A stretch of 64,000 bases of DNA. Source: Ramlibacter tataouinensis. GTDB lineage: Bacteria; Pseudomonadota; Gammaproteobacteria; Burkholderiales; Burkholderiaceae_C. The notes below the pieces were generated by a model. It did not search any database and was not told where the DNA came from. It saw only the letters and a list, made by a program, of their open reading frames with translations. Both the position numbers and the translations under genes were made by a program. The stretch spans positions 3,844,001 to 3,908,000 of the forward strand of contig NZ_CP116009.1 in NCBI RefSeq assembly GCF_027941915.1. The letters run 5' to 3'. Within the stretch, counting starts at the first letter, position 1, and every line of letters begins with the position of its first letter. Below, one piece after another: positions 35,963 through 47,034 of this stretch.

Positions 35963-36706
35963 ATGAAGAAGAAGCTGATTGCCGGCAACTGGAAGATGAA
36001 TGGCAGCCTGGCCGCCAACCAGGCGCTGGTGCGCGCCGTGGTGGACGGCCTGCACGGCGCAGCCTGCCAGGCGGCCGTCTGCGTGCCGGCGCCCTACCTG
36101 GCGCAGGTGCAGGCGCTGCGCCAGGGCTCGGCGCTGGAGCTGGGCGCGCAGGATGTGTCGCGCCACGAGCAGGGCGCCTACACCGGCGAGGTGTCGGCCC
36201 CCATGCTCAAGGAATTCGGCGTGCGCTACGCCATCGTCGGCCACTCCGAGCGCCGCCAGTACCACGGCGAGACCGACGAAACGGTGGCCGAGAAGGCCAA
36301 GGCGGCGCTGGCCCACGGCATCACGCCCATCGTCTGCGTCGGCGAGACCCTGGCCGAGCGCGAAGGCGGTTACACCGAGGAGGTCGTCAAGCGCCAGCTG
36401 GCCGCCGTGGTCCATGCCAATGGCCCCTGCATCAGCGAGGTCGTGGTGGCCTACGAGCCGGTCTGGGCCATCGGCACCGGCCGCACCGCCACGCCCGAGC
36501 AGGCGCAGCAGGTGCACGCGGTGCTGCGCGCGCAGTTGCGCGCCGCCACCACCCACGCTGACCGCGTGGCCATCCTCTACGGCGGCAGCATGAACGCGGC
36601 CAATGCGGCCAGCCTGCTGGCCCAGCCCGACATCGACGGCGGCCTGATCGGCGGCGCGTCGCTCAAGTCCGCCGACTTCCTGCAGATCATCGCGGCCGCC
36701 GGCTGA
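35963..36706 (+). CDS. tpiA: Triosephosphate isomerase
   Basis: 247 residues. Catalytic Lys11 in GNWKMNG, the His in VGHSERR, the Glu in [10 protein letters not shown], and the phosphate loop [10 protein letters not shown] are all present. It interconverts dihydroxyacetone phosphate and glyceraldehyde 3-phosphate. secG follows after 34 bases, a common proteobacterial order, then tRNA-Leu and nuoA. Confidence 0.97.
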   Translation: MKKKLIAGNWKMNGSLAANQALVRAVVDGLHGAACQAAVCVPAPYLAQVQALRQGSALELGAQDVSRHEQGAYTGEVSAPMLKEFGVRYAIVGHSERRQYHGETDETVAEKAKAALAHGITPIVCVGETLAEREGGYTEEVVKRQLAAVVHANGPCISEVVVAYEPVWAIGTGRTATPEQAQQVHAVLRAQLRAATTHADRVAILYGGSMNAANAASLLAQPDIDGGLIGGASLKSADFLQIIAAAG

Positions 36707-36740
36707 GGCCGGCGCCCCATCCCTCCGGAGTGAACCGAAA

Positions 36741-37196
36741 ATGAATGTGCTTCTCACCGCCCTCCTTGCCGTGCAGATCCTGTCGGCGCTGGTCATGGTC
36801 GGCCTGATCCTGATCCAGCACGGCAAGGGCGCCGACATGGGCGCCGCCTTCGGCAGCGGCAGCTCGGGCAGCCTGTTCGGCGCCAGCGGCAGCGCCAACT
36901 TCCTGTCGCGCACCACCGCCGTGCTGGCCACCGTGTTCTTCGTCTGCACGCTGGCGCTGGCCTACCTGGGCAACTACCGCGGCGCGCCCGACTCGGGCAG
37001 CGTGCTCGACCGCGCGCCCGCCACCGCCCCGGCTCCGGCGCCCGCGCCGGCCGCCTCGGGTGCGGCGGCACAGATCCCCGGCGCCGCGCCGGCCGCGGGC
37101 GGCGCTGCCGCTCCGGCCCCCGCGGCACCGGCGACGCCGGCCGCCCCGGCCGCGCCCGCCGGCGCTGGCGGCGCAGCGCAGATTCCCGGCAAGTAG
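36741..37196 (+). CDS. secG: Preprotein translocase subunit SecG
   Basis: 151 residues. Two membrane helices (3-22 and 55-75) flank GKGADMGAAFGSGSSGSLFGASGSANFL, the typical SecG loop. It aids SecYEG-dependent export. Beyond residue ~80 there is a 70-residue Ala/Pro tail (APAPAPAAS pattern, with AAQIPG twice) that is longer than in E. coli SecG (110 residues) but usual for Burkholderiales. It is probably disordered. Confidence 0.95.
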   Translation: MNVLLTALLAVQILSALVMVGLILIQHGKGADMGAAFGSGSSGSLFGASGSANFLSRTTAVLATVFFVCTLALAYLGNYRGAPDSGSVLDRAPATAPAPAPAPAASGAAAQIPGAAPAAGGAAAPAPAAPATPAAPAAPAGAGGAAQIPGK

Positions 37197-37229
37197 GCCG
37201 GGGCTGATCCCGCGCAAGTAGCTCTACCT

Positions 37230-37264
37230 AATCCCCCTTGCCACAGCGGGACGGCAAGGGGATT
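37230..37264 (+). terminator. Hairpin after secG without T run
   Basis: AATCCCCCTTGCC (37230-37242) pairs with GGCAAGGGGATT (37253-37264) over 12 bp with one bulged C and a 10-base loop. It is likely a 3'-end or processing structure between secG and the tRNA gene; factor-independent termination is unlikely. Confidence 0.5.
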
Positions 37265-37331
37265 CGGGGTAAACTCCAAGGCTGCCCGGAAGCCAACAAC
37301 AAAGCCTCATTGGCACCGGGAAACCACAAAC

Positions 37332-37416
37332 GCCGTCGTGGTGAAATTGGTAGACACGCTATCTTGAGGGGGTAGTGGCGAAAGCTGTGCGAGTTCGAGT
37401 CTCGCCGACGGCACCA
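37332..37416 (+). tRNA. tRNA-Leu (anticodon GAG)
   Basis: 85 bases with encoded CCA. The acceptor stem is perfect (GCCGTCG with CGACGGC), the D loop has TTGGTAGAC, the anticodon loop TTGAGGG places GAG at 37366-37368, the variable arm is long as in class II tRNAs, and the T arm GCGAG-TTCGAGT-CTCGC is perfect. It decodes CUC and CUU. The nuo operon starts 55 bases later, so they may share a transcript. Confidence 0.97.
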
Positions 37417-37427
37417 GAACCAAGAGC

Positions 37428-37452
37428 CGCGGGCCGCGCAAGGCGGCCCGCG
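37428..37452 (+). other. GC-rich hairpin between tRNA-Leu and nuoA
   Basis: CGCGGGCCG (37428-37436) pairs perfectly with CGGCCCGCG (37444-37452), 7-base loop, no T run. It begins 12 bases after the tRNA 3' end and could guide tRNA processing or shield the 5' end of the nuo message. Confidence 0.5.
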
Positions 37453-37471
37453 AGCTGAGCAGAGTCCCGCA

Positions 37472-37843
37472 ATGAACCTTGACCAGTACCTGCCTGTCCT
37501 CCTGTTCATCCTGGTGGGCGTTGCGGTCGGGGTCCTGCCGCAGGTGCTGGGATGGGCCTTCGCCGGCGCCACCGGCCTGCACAAGCCCGATCCGGCCAAG
37601 AACTCCCCCTACGAATGCGGCTTCGAGGCCTTCGAGGACGCGCGCATGAAGTTCGACGTGCGCTACTACCTCGTGGCGATCCTGTTCATCCTGTTCGACC
37701 TGGAGATCGCGTTCCTCTTCCCCTGGGCCGTCGCGCTCAAGGAGATCGGGCCGGCCGGCTTCTGGGCCGTGATGGTCTTCCTGGCGATCCTGGTGGTCGG
37801 CTTCATCTACGAATGGAAGAAGGGCGCGCTCGACTGGGAGTGA
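37472..37843 (+). CDS. nuoA: NADH-quinone oxidoreductase subunit A
   Basis: 123 residues, three membrane helices. [35 protein letters not shown] contains the conserved Cys loop and acidic residues near the quinone site (split here: [16 protein letters not shown] then [12 protein letters not shown]). It is a small membrane subunit at the junction with the peripheral arm. First gene of the operon nuoA-N. Confidence 0.97.
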   Translation: MNLDQYLPVLLFILVGVAVGVLPQVLGWAFAGATGLHKPDPAKNSPYECGFEAFEDARMKFDVRYYLVAILFILFDLEIAFLFPWAVALKEIGPAGFWAVMVFLAILVVGFIYEWKKGALDWE

Positions 37844-37876
37844 AGCTCCCGCGCCCCGCAACGGACTCTCAACGCA

Positions 37877-38356
37877 ATGGCTAAAGAAGGCATCCTCGAC
37901 AAGGGCGTCGTCACGACGACCGTGGACAGCGTCATCAACTGGGCCAAGACCGGCTCGCTGTGGCCGATGACCTTCGGGCTGGCCTGCTGCGCGGTGGAGA
38001 TGATGCACGCGGGCGCGGCCCGCTACGACATCGACCGCTTCGGCATGCTGTTCCGGCCCAGTCCGCGGCAGTCGGACCTGATGATCGTGGCCGGCACGCT
38101 GTGCAACAAGATGGCGCCGGCGCTGCGCAAGGTCTACGACCAGATGCCCGAGCCGCGCTGGGTGCTGTCCATGGGCACCTGCGCCAACGGCGGCGGCTAC
38201 TACCACTACAGCTACTCGGTGGTGCGCGGTTGCGACCGCATCGTGCCGGTCGATGTCTACGTCCCCGGCTGCCCCCCGACCGCCGAGGCGCTGCTCTACG
38301 GGATCATCCAGCTGCAGCAGAAGATCCGCCGCACCCAGACCATCGCGCGTGCCTGA
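37877..38356 (+). CDS. nuoB: NADH-quinone oxidoreductase subunit B
   Basis: 159 residues. It holds the terminal [4Fe-4S] cluster N2 through Cys-Cys in [11 protein letters not shown], Cys in [11 protein letters not shown] and Cys in [11 protein letters not shown]. This cluster passes electrons to quinone at the interface with NuoD. It lies 33 bases after nuoA; nuoC follows almost at once. Confidence 0.98.
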   Translation: MAKEGILDKGVVTTTVDSVINWAKTGSLWPMTFGLACCAVEMMHAGAARYDIDRFGMLFRPSPRQSDLMIVAGTLCNKMAPALRKVYDQMPEPRWVLSMGTCANGGGYYHYSYSVVRGCDRIVPVDVYVPGCPPTAEALLYGIIQLQQKIRRTQTIARA

Positions 38357-38360
38357 ACCG

Positions 38361-39005
38361 ATGACCGCCCCCACGTCCTTTGCGGTCGATCCCGCCGCGC
38401 TGCAAGCCACCATCACCGAAGTCCTGGGTCCGCTGGCCCGGCGGGTGGACCTCAAGCTCGGTGAAGTGACGGTCACCGTCGCCGCCGACAAGTACCTGCA
38501 GGCCGCGCAGGCGCTGCGCGACCACCCCGCCTGCCGCTTCGAGCAGCTGCTCGACCTGTGCGGCGTCGATTACTCCGACTACGGCAACGGCGCCTGGGAC
38601 GGCCTGCGCTACGCGGTGGTGTCGCACCTGCTGTCGGTCAGCCTGAACCAGCGGGTGCGCCTGCGCGTGTTCTGCGCCGACGACGAACTGCCGCTGGTCG
38701 ATTCGCTGACCACCTTGTGGGCCTCGGCCAACTGGTTCGAGCGCGAGGCCTTCGACCTGTTCGGCATCGTGTTCGAGGGCCACGTCGACCTGCGCCGCAT
38801 CCTCACCGACTACGGCTTCATCGGCCACCCGTTCCGCAAGGACTTCCCGATCTCCGGCCACGTGGAGATGCGCTACGACCCCGAGCGCCAGCGCGTGATC
38901 TACCAGCCCGTGAGCATCGAGCCGCGCGAGATCACGCCGCGCATCATCCGGGAAGAGAACTACGGAGGACTCCAGGCCGGACGGGGCCTCGACAACCATG
39001 GCTGA
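38361..39005 (+). CDS. nuoC: NADH-quinone oxidoreductase subunit C
   Basis: 214 residues from [31 protein letters not shown] and [19 protein letters not shown] are the 30-kDa subunit signature. It is separate from NuoD here, unlike the fused NuoCD of E. coli. The start lies 4 bases after nuoB; a GTG at 38350 within nuoB is a possible alternative. Its end overlaps nuoD by 8 bases. Confidence 0.96.
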   Translation: MTAPTSFAVDPAALQATITEVLGPLARRVDLKLGEVTVTVAADKYLQAAQALRDHPACRFEQLLDLCGVDYSDYGNGAWDGLRYAVVSHLLSVSLNQRVRLRVFCADDELPLVDSLTTLWASANWFEREAFDLFGIVFEGHVDLRRILTDYGFIGHPFRKDFPISGHVEMRYDPERQRVIYQPVSIEPREITPRIIREENYGGLQAGRGLDNHG

Positions 39006-40251
39006 GATCAAGAACTACACGCTCAACTTCGGCCCGCAGCACCCGGCCGCGCACGGCGTGCTGCGCCTGGTGCTGGAGCTCGACGGCGAGGTGATCCAGC
39101 GCGCCGACCCGCACATCGGCCTGCTGCACCGCGCCACCGAGAAGCTGGCCGAGACGCGCACGTACATCCAGTCGCTGCCCTACATGGACCGGCTGGACTA
39201 CGTTTCGATGATGTCCAACGAGCACGCCTACTGCCTGGCCATCGAGAAGCTGATGGGCATCGAGGTGCCGGTGCGCGCGCAGTACATCCGCGTCATGTTC
39301 GACGAGCTCACCCGGCTGCTGAACCACCTGATGTGGCTCGGCGCGCACGGGCTGGACTGCGGCGCCATGAACATGCTGATCTACTGCTTCCGCGAGCGCG
39401 AGGACATCTTCGACATGTACGAGGCGGTCTCGGGCGCGCGCATGCACGCGGCCTACTACCGCCCGGGCGGTGTCTACCGCGACCTGCCGGACAGCATGCC
39501 GCAGTACAAGGCCAGCAAGGTCCGCAACCAGCGCGAGATCGACCGCATGAACGAGGACCGGCAGGGCTCGCTGCTGGACTTCATCGACGCCTTCACCCAG
39601 CGCTTCCCCGGCTACGTCGACGAGTACGAGACGCTGCTGACGGACAACCGCATCTGGAAGCAGCGCACCGTGGGCGTGGGCGTGGTCACGCCGGAGCGCG
39701 CGCTCAACCTGGGCTTCACCGGCCCGATGCTGCGCGGCTCGGGCGTCGCCTGGGACCTGCGCAAGACCCAGCCCTACGAGGTCTACGACAAGATGGACTT
39801 CGACGTGCCGGTGGGCAAGACCGGCGACTGCTACGACCGCTACCTGGTGCGCGTGCAGGAGATGCGCGAGGCCAACCGCATCATCAAGCAGTGCGTGGCG
39901 TGGCTGCGGGCCAACCCGGGCCCGGTGATCACCGACAACCACAAGGTGGCGCCGCCCGACCGCGAGAGCATGAAGACCAACATGGAGGAGCTGATCCACC
40001 ACTTCAAGCTGTTCTCCGAAGGCATGCGCGTGCCCGAGGGCGAGGCCTACGCGGCGGTGGAGCACCCCAAGGGCGAGTTCGGCATCTACATCGTCAGCGA
40101 CGGCGCCAACAAGCCCTACCGCCTGAAGATCCGCCCGCCGGGCTTCGCGCACCTGGCCGCGATGGACGAGATGTCGAGCGGCCACATGATTTCCGATGCC
40201 GTGGCGATCATCGGCACCATGGACATCGTGTTCGGAGAAATCGACAGATGA
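38998..40251 (+). CDS. nuoD: NADH-quinone oxidoreductase subunit D
   Basis: 417 residues. [33 protein letters not shown] and [19 protein letters not shown] are the 49-kDa subunit motifs, including the quinone-site His and Tyr. It forms the quinone cavity with NuoB. It overlaps nuoC by 8 bases and nuoE by 4, evidence for tight translational coupling. Confidence 0.98.
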   Translation: MAEIKNYTLNFGPQHPAAHGVLRLVLELDGEVIQRADPHIGLLHRATEKLAETRTYIQSLPYMDRLDYVSMMSNEHAYCLAIEKLMGIEVPVRAQYIRVMFDELTRLLNHLMWLGAHGLDCGAMNMLIYCFREREDIFDMYEAVSGARMHAAYYRPGGVYRDLPDSMPQYKASKVRNQREIDRMNEDRQGSLLDFIDAFTQRFPGYVDEYETLLTDNRIWKQRTVGVGVVTPERALNLGFTGPMLRGSGVAWDLRKTQPYEVYDKMDFDVPVGKTGDCYDRYLVRVQEMREANRIIKQCVAWLRANPGPVITDNHKVAPPDRESMKTNMEELIHHFKLFSEGMRVPEGEAYAAVEHPKGEFGIYIVSDGANKPYRLKIRPPGFAHLAAMDEMSSGHMISDAVAIIGTMDIVFGEIDR

Positions 40252-40739
40252 TCACGGACAGCATGAAGAGCCGCTTTGACCGCGAAGTGGCCAAGTACCC
40301 CGCGGACCAGAAGCAGTCCGCCGTGATGGCCTGCCTGGCCATCGTGCAGCAGGAGCAGGGCCACGTCACCCGCGAGGCCGAAAGCGAGATCGCGGCCTAC
40401 CTGGGCATGCCCGCGATCGCGGTGCACGAGGTCACGACCTTCTACAACATGTACAACCAGCGGCCGGTCGGCAAGTACAAGCTGAACGTCTGCACCAACC
40501 TGCCGTGCCAGCTGCGCGACGGCGCCAAGGCGCTGCACCACCTGGAGCAGCGCCTGGGCATCAAGATGGGCGAGACCACGCCCGACGGCCTGTTCACGCT
40601 GCAGCAAAGCGAGTGCCTGGGCGCCTGCGCCGACTCGCCGGTGATGCTGGTCAACGACCGCACCATGTGCAGCTTCATGAGCGCCGACAAGCTCGACGAG
40701 CTGGTCGACGGCTTGCGCAAGGCGGAGGGCGCGGCATGA
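40248..40739 (+). CDS. nuoE: NADH-quinone oxidoreductase subunit E
   Basis: 163 residues from the ATG overlapping the nuoD stop. The four [2Fe-2S] ligands are present as CTNLPC and CLGAC, after [11 protein letters not shown]. It is the 24-kDa subunit holding cluster N1a beside NuoF. Its stop overlaps the nuoF start. Confidence 0.97.
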   Translation: MITDSMKSRFDREVAKYPADQKQSAVMACLAIVQQEQGHVTREAESEIAAYLGMPAIAVHEVTTFYNMYNQRPVGKYKLNVCTNLPCQLRDGAKALHHLEQRLGIKMGETTPDGLFTLQQSECLGACADSPVMLVNDRTMCSFMSADKLDELVDGLRKAEGAA

Positions 40740-42094
40740 ACGCACAACAAGTGCTGGCGCAGTTCCAGGCCACGGGCGTGCAGACCTGCTTCCATGGCCG
40801 CCACATCGAGCCGCAGATCTACGCCGGCCTGGACGGCACCAACTGGCGCCTGAAGGACTACGAGGCGCGCGACGGCTACCAGGCGCTGCGCAAGATCCTC
40901 AAGGAAGGCCTGACGCCCGACCAGGTGATCGCCACCGTCAAGGAGTCGGCGCTGCGCGGCCGCGGCGGCGCGGGCTTCCCGACCGGGCTGAAGTGGAGCT
41001 TCATGCCGCGCCAGTTCCCCGGGCAGAAGTACCTGGTGTGCAACTCCGACGAGGGCGAGCCGGGCACCTGCAAGGACCGCGACATCCTGGCCTACAACCC
41101 GCACATCGTGATCGAGGGCATGGCCATCGCGGCCTACGCCATGGGCATCTCGGTGGGCTACAACTACATCCACGGCGAGATCTTCCAGGTCTACGAGCGC
41201 TTCGAGGAAGCGCTGGAAGAGGCGAGGGCGGCCGGCCTGCTGGGCGACAACATCCTCGGCTCGAACTTCTCGTTCCAGCTGCATGCCTTCCACGGCTTCG
41301 GCGCCTACATCTGCGGCGAGGAGACCGCGCTGCTGGAGTCGCTCGAGGGCAAGAAGGGCCAGCCGCGCTTCAAGCCGCCGTTCCCGGCCAGCTTCGGCCT
41401 GTACGGCAAGCCCACGACGATCAACAACACCGAGACCTTCGCGGCGGTGCCCTGGATCATCCGCAACGGCGGCCAGGCCTACCTCGAATGCGGCAAGCCG
41501 AACAACGGCGGCACCAAGATCTTCTCGGTCTCGGGCGACGTGGAGCTGCCGGGCAACTACGAGGTCCCGCTCGGCACCCCCTTCAGCAAGCTGCTGGAGC
41601 TGTGCGGCGGCGTGCGCGGCGGCCGCAAGCTCAAGGCCGTGATCCCGGGCGGATCGTCGGCGCCGGTGCTGCCGGCGCACATCATGATGGAGTGCACGAT
41701 GGACTACGACTCCATCGCCAAGGCCGGCTCGATGCTGGGCTCGGGCGCCGTCATCGTGATGGACGAGACGCGCGACATGGTCGAGAGCCTGCTGCGCCTG
41801 TCGTACTTCTACATGCACGAATCCTGCGGCCAGTGCACGCCCTGCCGCGAGGGCACGGGCTGGCTGTGGCGGGTCGAGGACCGCATCCTCAACGGTCACG
41901 GCAAGCCGGCCGACCTGGACCTGCTCGACTCGGTGGCCGACAACATCCAGGGCCGCACCATCTGCGCGCTCGGCGATGCCGCCGCGATGCCGGTGCGAGC
42001 CATGCTCAAGCACTTCCGCCACGAGTTCGAGGCCCGCATCGCGGGCGCGGGCGCGGCGAACGGCGCGTTGAATGCGCCCATCAAACATGGCTGA
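40736..42094 (+). CDS. nuoF: NADH-quinone oxidoreductase subunit F (NADH and FMN binding)
   Basis: 452 residues. [17 protein letters not shown] is the NADH-binding glycine loop, [15 protein letters not shown] binds FMN, and [12 protein letters not shown] with a later Cys holds cluster N3. It oxidises NADH and starts electron transfer. It overlaps nuoE by 4 bases and nuoG by 8. Confidence 0.98.
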   Translation: MNAQQVLAQFQATGVQTCFHGRHIEPQIYAGLDGTNWRLKDYEARDGYQALRKILKEGLTPDQVIATVKESALRGRGGAGFPTGLKWSFMPRQFPGQKYLVCNSDEGEPGTCKDRDILAYNPHIVIEGMAIAAYAMGISVGYNYIHGEIFQVYERFEEALEEARAAGLLGDNILGSNFSFQLHAFHGFGAYICGEETALLESLEGKKGQPRFKPPFPASFGLYGKPTTINNTETFAAVPWIIRNGGQAYLECGKPNNGGTKIFSVSGDVELPGNYEVPLGTPFSKLLELCGGVRGGRKLKAVIPGGSSAPVLPAHIMMECTMDYDSIAKAGSMLGSGAVIVMDETRDMVESLLRLSYFYMHESCGQCTPCREGTGWLWRVEDRILNGHGKPADLDLLDSVADNIQGRTICALGDAAAMPVRAMLKHFRHEFEARIAGAGAANGALNAPIKHG

Positions 42095-44255
42095 AATCAC
42101 ACTGGACGGACAGAAGGTCGAGGTGCCCGACGGCAGCATGGTCATGCATGCGGCCGAGAAGGCGGGCACCTACATCCCGCACTTCTGCTACCACAAGAAG
42201 CTCTCCATCGCGGCCAACTGCCGCATGTGCCTGGTCGAGGTGGAGAAGGCGCCCAAGCCGATGCCGGCTTGCGCCACCCCGGTCACCAACGGCATGGTGG
42301 TCCACACCCGCAGCGAGAAGGCCCTCAAGGCCCAGCAGACGGTGATGGAGTTCCTGCTGATCAACCACCCGCTGGACTGCCCGATCTGCGACCAGGGCGG
42401 CGAATGCCAGCTGCAGGACCTGGCCGTCGGCTACGGCGCCTCCGCCTCGCGCTACGAGGAGGAAAAGCGCGTGGTGCTGCACAAGGACGTGGGCCCGCTG
42501 ATCTCCATGGAGGAGATGAGCCGCTGCATCCACTGCACCCGCTGCGTGCGCTTCGGCCAGGAACTGGCCGGCGTGATGGAGCTGGGCATGGTCAACCGCG
42601 GCGAGCACGCCGAGATCACCACCGTGCTGGGCGACACCGTCGACTCCGAGGTGTCCGGCAACATGATCGACCTGTGCCCGGTCGGCGCGCTCACCAGCAA
42701 GCCGTTCCGCTACAGCGCGCGCAACTGGGAGCTGTCGCGCCGCAAGTCGGTCAGCCCGCACGACTCCACCGGCGCCAATCTGATCGTGCAGGTCAAGAAC
42801 AACCGCGTGATGCGCGTGCTGCCGCTGGAAAACGAGGCCGTCAACGAGTCCTGGCTGGCCGACCGCGACCGCTTCTCCTACGAAGCCCTGAACGGCGACG
42901 ACCGCCTGACCTCGCCCATGCTCAAGCAGGGCGGCGAGTGGAAGGCGGTCGACTGGCAGACCGCGCTGGAATACGTCGCCAACGGCCTGAAGCACGTGGC
43001 GGCCGACCATGGCGCCGCCTCCGTCGGCGTGCTGGCCAGCCCGCACAGCACCGTCGAGGAACTGTTCCTGGCCGGCCGGCTGGTGCGCGCGCTGGGCAGC
43101 GAGAACATCGATTCGCGCCTGCGCCACGCGCAGTTCGCGCCGGCCGAAGGCGTGCGCTGGCTGGGCACGAGCATTGCGTCGCTGTCGCAGCTGCAGCGCG
43201 TGCTGGTGGTCGGCTCCAACCTGCGCAAGGAGCACCCGCTGTTCGCCATGCGCGTTCGTGCCGCCGCACATCAGGGTGCGCAGGTCTCGCGCATCAACGA
43301 CATCGCCCACGACTGGGCGATGGCCATGGCCACCTCGGTCACCGCGCCCGCCGGCCAGTGGGCCCAGGCGCTGGCCGACATCGCCACGGCCGTCGCTGCC
43401 GAGAAGAACGGCGCCGCGCCGGCCAAGGGCACGGCCACGGACGAAGCCAAGGCGATCGCCGCTTCGCTGCTGTCGGGCGAGCGCAAGGCCATCCTGCTGG
43501 GCAACGCCGCTGCGCACCACGCCAATGCGTCCACGCTGCTGGCGCTGGCGCAGTGGATCGGCGAGGCCACCGGCGCCTCTGTCGGCTACCTGACCGAAGC
43601 GGCCAACACCGTCGGCGCGCAACTCGCCGGCGCGCTGCCGGGCGAGGGCGGCCTGAACGCCGGCCAGATGCTGGCGGCGGGCGGGCTGAAGGCCGCGATC
43701 CTGCTGAACACCGAGCCGGTGTTCGATTCGGCCGCCGGTGCCCGCGCCGCCGAGGCGCTGGGCCAGGCCGAAATGGTGGTCACGCTCAGCCCCTTCATGG
43801 CCAACATGGAGTTCAGCGACGTGCTGCTGCCGATCGCGCCCTGGACCGAAACGCCCGGCACCTTCGTCAACGCCGAGGGCCGCGTGCAGTCGTTCCACGC
43901 CGTGGTCAAGCCGCTGGGCGAGACGCGCCCGGGCTGGAAGGTGCTGCGCGTGCTGGGCAACCTGCTGGGCCTGCAGGGCTTCGAGTTCGAGTCGGCGCAG
44001 GACGTGCTGGCCGCTGCCCGCGGCGAGGCGGATGCCGCCCAGCCGATGGTGCAGGGCAACGTGCTGTCCAACCGCACGCAAGCGGCCATCGATGTCTCGC
44101 TACCGGCCGACACCCCAGCCAGCGCCGCCATCTACCAGCTCGACGGCATCGTGCGCCGCGCCGAATCGCTGCAGCTCACGGCCGACGGCCAGGCCGCGCT
44201 GCCGGCCTCGCAGCGCGTGCCGCGGGTGCGCGGCCAGCAGGAGGCCCTCGCATGA
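42087..44255 (+). CDS. nuoG: NADH-quinone oxidoreductase subunit G
   Basis: 722 residues, shorter than the E. coli 908 and usual for Burkholderiales. N-terminal [2Fe-2S] ligands in [20 protein letters not shown], then [11 protein letters not shown] and a His-coordinated cluster, [11 protein letters not shown] with a later CPVGALT. A molybdopterin-oxidoreductase-like domain without cofactor follows. Start at [16 protein letters not shown] (42087) is preferred to the longer open frame. Overlaps nuoH by 4 bases. Confidence 0.97.
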   Translation: MAEITLDGQKVEVPDGSMVMHAAEKAGTYIPHFCYHKKLSIAANCRMCLVEVEKAPKPMPACATPVTNGMVVHTRSEKALKAQQTVMEFLLINHPLDCPICDQGGECQLQDLAVGYGASASRYEEEKRVVLHKDVGPLISMEEMSRCIHCTRCVRFGQELAGVMELGMVNRGEHAEITTVLGDTVDSEVSGNMIDLCPVGALTSKPFRYSARNWELSRRKSVSPHDSTGANLIVQVKNNRVMRVLPLENEAVNESWLADRDRFSYEALNGDDRLTSPMLKQGGEWKAVDWQTALEYVANGLKHVAADHGAASVGVLASPHSTVEELFLAGRLVRALGSENIDSRLRHAQFAPAEGVRWLGTSIASLSQLQRVLVVGSNLRKEHPLFAMRVRAAAHQGAQVSRINDIAHDWAMAMATSVTAPAGQWAQALADIATAVAAEKNGAAPAKGTATDEAKAIAASLLSGERKAILLGNAAAHHANASTLLALAQWIGEATGASVGYLTEAANTVGAQLAGALPGEGGLNAGQMLAAGGLKAAILLNTEPVFDSAAGARAAEALGQAEMVVTLSPFMANMEFSDVLLPIAPWTETPGTFVNAEGRVQSFHAVVKPLGETRPGWKVLRVLGNLLGLQGFEFESAQDVLAAARGEADAAQPMVQGNVLSNRTQAAIDVSLPADTPASAAIYQLDGIVRRAESLQLTADGQAALPASQRVPRVRGQQEALA

Positions 44256-45334
44256 TCGACGCCATCTACGGCTACGGCCACGGTCTGATCGCGGCGCCCT
44301 GGTGGTCCGCCGCCGGCTGGCCGGTGGTCTGGAACCTGATCAAGATCGTGGTGGTGGTCGCCCCGCTGATGGGCGCCGTGGCCTACCTGACGCTCTGGGA
44401 GCGCAAGGGCATCGGCTTCACCCAGCTGCGCCCGGGCCCCAACCGCATCGGCCCGTTCGGCCTGCTGACGCCGATCGCCGACGCGGTGAAGCTGCTGACC
44501 AAGGAAATCATCCTGCCGGCGGCGGCCAACAAGAGCCTGTTCCTGCTCGGTCCGATCATGACCATCATGCCGGCGCTGGCCGCCTGGGCCGTGATCCCGT
44601 TCGGGCCGGAGCTGGCGCTGTCCAACATCAACGCCGGCCTGCTGTTCCTGCTGGCGATCACCTCGATGGAGGTGTACGGCGTCATCATCGCCGGCTGGGC
44701 GTCCAACTCGAAGTACGCCTTCCTGGGCGCGATGCGCGCCTCGGCCCAGATGATCAGCTACGAGATCGCGATGGGCTTCGCCTTCGTGGTGGTGCTGATG
44801 GTCACGGGCAGCCTGAACATGACCGACATCGTGCTCAGCCAGGACAAGGGCTACTTCGCCGGCCTGGGGCTGAACTTCCTGTCGTGGAACTGGCTGCCGC
44901 TGCTGCCGATCTTCGTGGTCTATTTCATCTCCGGCCTGGCCGAGACCAACCGCCACCCGTTCGACGTGGTGGAAGGCGAGTCGGAGATCGTCGCCGGCCA
45001 CATGATCGAGTACTCGGGCATGAGCTTCGCCATGTTCTTCCTGGCCGAGTACGCCAACATGTGGCTGGTCTCGATCCTGGCCGTCACCATGTTCCTGGGC
45101 GGCTGGCTGCCCCCGATCGACTCGGCCGTGCTGGCCTGGATTCCCGGCTGGATCTGGCTGGGCCTGAAGACCTTCGTGGTCGTGACCATGTTCCTGTGGG
45201 TGCGCTCGACGTTCCCGCGCTACCGCTACGACCAGATCATGCGCCTGGGCTGGAAGATCTTCATTCCGGTCACGCTGGTCTGGCTGGTGGTCGTGGGCCT
45301 GTGGATGCAGACCCCCTACAACATCTGGAAGTAA
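44252..45334 (+). CDS. nuoH: NADH-quinone oxidoreductase subunit H
   Basis: 360 residues, eight or nine membrane helices. [21 protein letters not shown] near the N terminus (split as [15 protein letters not shown]) and [20 protein letters not shown] are the quinone-channel motifs. It links the membrane arm to the quinone site. nuoI follows after 13 bases. Confidence 0.98.
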   Translation: MIDAIYGYGHGLIAAPWWSAAGWPVVWNLIKIVVVVAPLMGAVAYLTLWERKGIGFTQLRPGPNRIGPFGLLTPIADAVKLLTKEIILPAAANKSLFLLGPIMTIMPALAAWAVIPFGPELALSNINAGLLFLLAITSMEVYGVIIAGWASNSKYAFLGAMRASAQMISYEIAMGFAFVVVLMVTGSLNMTDIVLSQDKGYFAGLGLNFLSWNWLPLLPIFVVYFISGLAETNRHPFDVVEGESEIVAGHMIEYSGMSFAMFFLAEYANMWLVSILAVTMFLGGWLPPIDSAVLAWIPGWIWLGLKTFVVVTMFLWVRSTFPRYRYDQIMRLGWKIFIPVTLVWLVVVGLWMQTPYNIWK

Positions 45335-45347
45335 AGCGGACGCAAGC

Positions 45348-45869
45348 ATGTCCACCGATACCCTGCAACGTCAGCCCTCGGCGTTCTCGCTCAAGGACTT
45401 CCTCTCCAGCTTCATGCTGGTGGAGCTGTTCAAGGGCCTGCGCATCACGGGCAAGTACTTCTGGGCGCGCAAGATCACGGTGCAGTTCCCGGAAGAAAAG
45501 ACACCGCTGTCCCCGCGCTTCCGCGGCCTGCACGCGCTGCGCCGCTACGAGAACGGCGAGGAACGCTGCATCGCCTGCAAGCTGTGCGAGGCGGTCTGCC
45601 CGGCGCTGGCCATCACCATCGAGAGCGACCAGCGCGCCGATGGCACCCGCCGCACCACGCGCTACGACATCGACCTGACCAAGTGCATCTTCTGCGGCTT
45701 CTGCGAGGAGAGCTGCCCGGTCGACTCGATCGTCGAGACCCACATCCTCGAGTACCACGGCGAAAAGCGCGGCGACCTGTACTACACCAAGGACATGCTG
45801 CTGGCCGTGGGGGACCGCTACGAGGCCGAGATCGCCGCCCGCAGGGCCGCTGACGCCAAGTACCGGTAA
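45348..45869 (+). CDS. nuoI: NADH-quinone oxidoreductase subunit I
   Basis: 173 residues. Two ferredoxin-type sets, [12 protein letters not shown] and [12 protein letters not shown], hold clusters N6a and N6b. An amphipathic N-terminal segment lies on the membrane. The 98-base gap to nuoJ is the largest in the operon and is filled by the dispersed repeat at 45875-45954. Confidence 0.98.
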   Translation: MSTDTLQRQPSAFSLKDFLSSFMLVELFKGLRITGKYFWARKITVQFPEEKTPLSPRFRGLHALRRYENGEERCIACKLCEAVCPALAITIESDQRADGTRRTTRYDIDLTKCIFCGFCEESCPVDSIVETHILEYHGEKRGDLYYTKDMLLAVGDRYEAEIAARRAADAKYR

Positions 45870-45874
45870 AGAAA

Positions 45875-45954
45875 TGACAACCACCCCGAAGCGCCTTCGG
45901 CGCCTCCCCTCAAGGGGCGCCACAGCGGCCCGGCAAAGCCGGTTCCGCGGTGGC
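45875..45954. repeat. 80-base dispersed repeat, copy 2 (inside the nuo operon)
   Basis: Matches 35819-35899 except for about five differences. It starts 6 bases after the nuoI stop and ends 14 bases before the nuoJ ATG, so it carries hairpins within the nuo message and leaves a very short space for the nuoJ ribosome site. Confidence 0.85.
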
Positions 45955-45967
45955 CTCTAAAGTGACC

Positions 45968-46654
45968 ATGGACTTCACGACCGGTTTCTTCTACCTGTTC
46001 TCGGCGGTGCTGCTGTTCGCGGCCTTCCGGGTCATCACCGCGCGCAACCCGGTGTACGCCGCGCTGTACCTGGTGCTCACGTTCACCCAGGCCGCCGCCA
46101 TCTGGCTGCTGCTCAAGGCCGAGTTCCTGGCCATCGTGCTGGTGCTGGTCTACGTCGGCGCCGTGATGGTGCTGTTCCTGTTCGTCGTGATGATGCTGGA
46201 CATCAACACCGACACCCTGCGCGCCGGTTTCTGGAAGCACTTCCCGGTGGCGGCCGTCGTCGGCGTGGTCATCGCGCTGGAGATGGCGGCGGTGCTGATG
46301 GGGGGCTTTCGCATCGCCGAGGCGCCACGTGGCGGCGCCGCAGCGGTGCAGGCGGCCGCGCAGGCCGGCGGCCAGCTGGCCGCCGAGGTGTCCAACACCA
46401 AGGAACTGGGCAAGCTGATGTACACCCAGTACCTGTACCCGCTGGAGCTGGCCGCAGTGCTGCTGCTGGTGGCCATCATCTCGGCCATCGCGCTGACCCT
46501 GCGCAAGCGCAAGGACAACCGCCGGATCGACCCGTCGCTGCAGGTGCGCGTGCGTGCCAGCGACCGCCTGCAGGTGGTCAAGATGCCGCCGGTGGTGGCC
46601 GCACCGCCGCAACCCGAGCCGGCAACCCCCGCCGCCGAAGGAGGCAAGGCATGA
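45968..46654 (+). CDS. nuoJ: NADH-quinone oxidoreductase subunit J
   Basis: 228 residues, five membrane helices: [32 protein letters not shown] and [19 protein letters not shown] (the conserved Tyr/Gly helix near proton channels). The C-terminal ~30 residues are charged then Pro-rich. Start chosen at 45968; no strong ribosome site is seen, perhaps because of the preceding repeat. Stop overlaps nuoK. Confidence 0.95.
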   Translation: MDFTTGFFYLFSAVLLFAAFRVITARNPVYAALYLVLTFTQAAAIWLLLKAEFLAIVLVLVYVGAVMVLFLFVVMMLDINTDTLRAGFWKHFPVAAVVGVVIALEMAAVLMGGFRIAEAPRGGAAAVQAAAQAGGQLAAEVSNTKELGKLMYTQYLYPLELAAVLLLVAIISAIALTLRKRKDNRRIDPSLQVRVRASDRLQVVKMPPVVAAPPQPEPATPAAEGGKA

Positions 46655-46959
46655 TGCTCACGCTGGGCCACTTCCTGTCGCTGGGCGCGATCCTGTTCGC
46701 GCTGTCGGTGGTGGGCATCTTCCTGAACCGCCGCAACCTGATCATCCTGCTGATGGCCATCGAGCTGATGCTGCTGGCCGTCAACATGAACTTCGTCGCC
46801 TTCTCCTACTACCTGGGCGACATGCACGGCCAGGTGTTCGTGTTCTTCATCCTGACGGTGGCTGCCGCCGAGTCCGCGATCGGCCTGGCCATCCTGGTTC
46901 TGCTGTTCCGCAACAAGTCCAACATCAGCGTCGAAGAGCTGAACGAGCTGAAAGGCTGA
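46651..46959 (+). CDS. nuoK: NADH-quinone oxidoreductase subunit K
   Basis: 102 residues, three helices. [24 protein letters not shown] contains the two conserved membrane Glu region (split as [17 protein letters not shown]), and [18 protein letters not shown] the second. It is part of the proton path. The first ATG overlaps the nuoJ stop; a second ATG follows immediately. Confidence 0.97.
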   Translation: MMLTLGHFLSLGAILFALSVVGIFLNRRNLIILLMAIELMLLAVNMNFVAFSYYLGDMHGQVFVFFILTVAAAESAIGLAILVLLFRNKSNISVEELNELKG

Positions 46960-46978
46960 CAACGATTCGTCCGCCGCT

Positions 46979-47007
46979 GTCATGCCGGGCCAGCCGCCCG
47001 GCGTGAC
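46979..47007. repeat. Palindrome between nuoK and nuoL
   Basis: GTCATGCCGGG (46979-46989) faces CCCGGCGTGAC (46997-47007), 11 bp with one mismatch and a 7-base loop. It lies in the 75-base gap between nuoK and nuoL, a second palindromic element within the operon. Confidence 0.65.
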
Positions 47008-47034
47008 GGGGGCAGGCTGCGAGAAAAAGAAACG

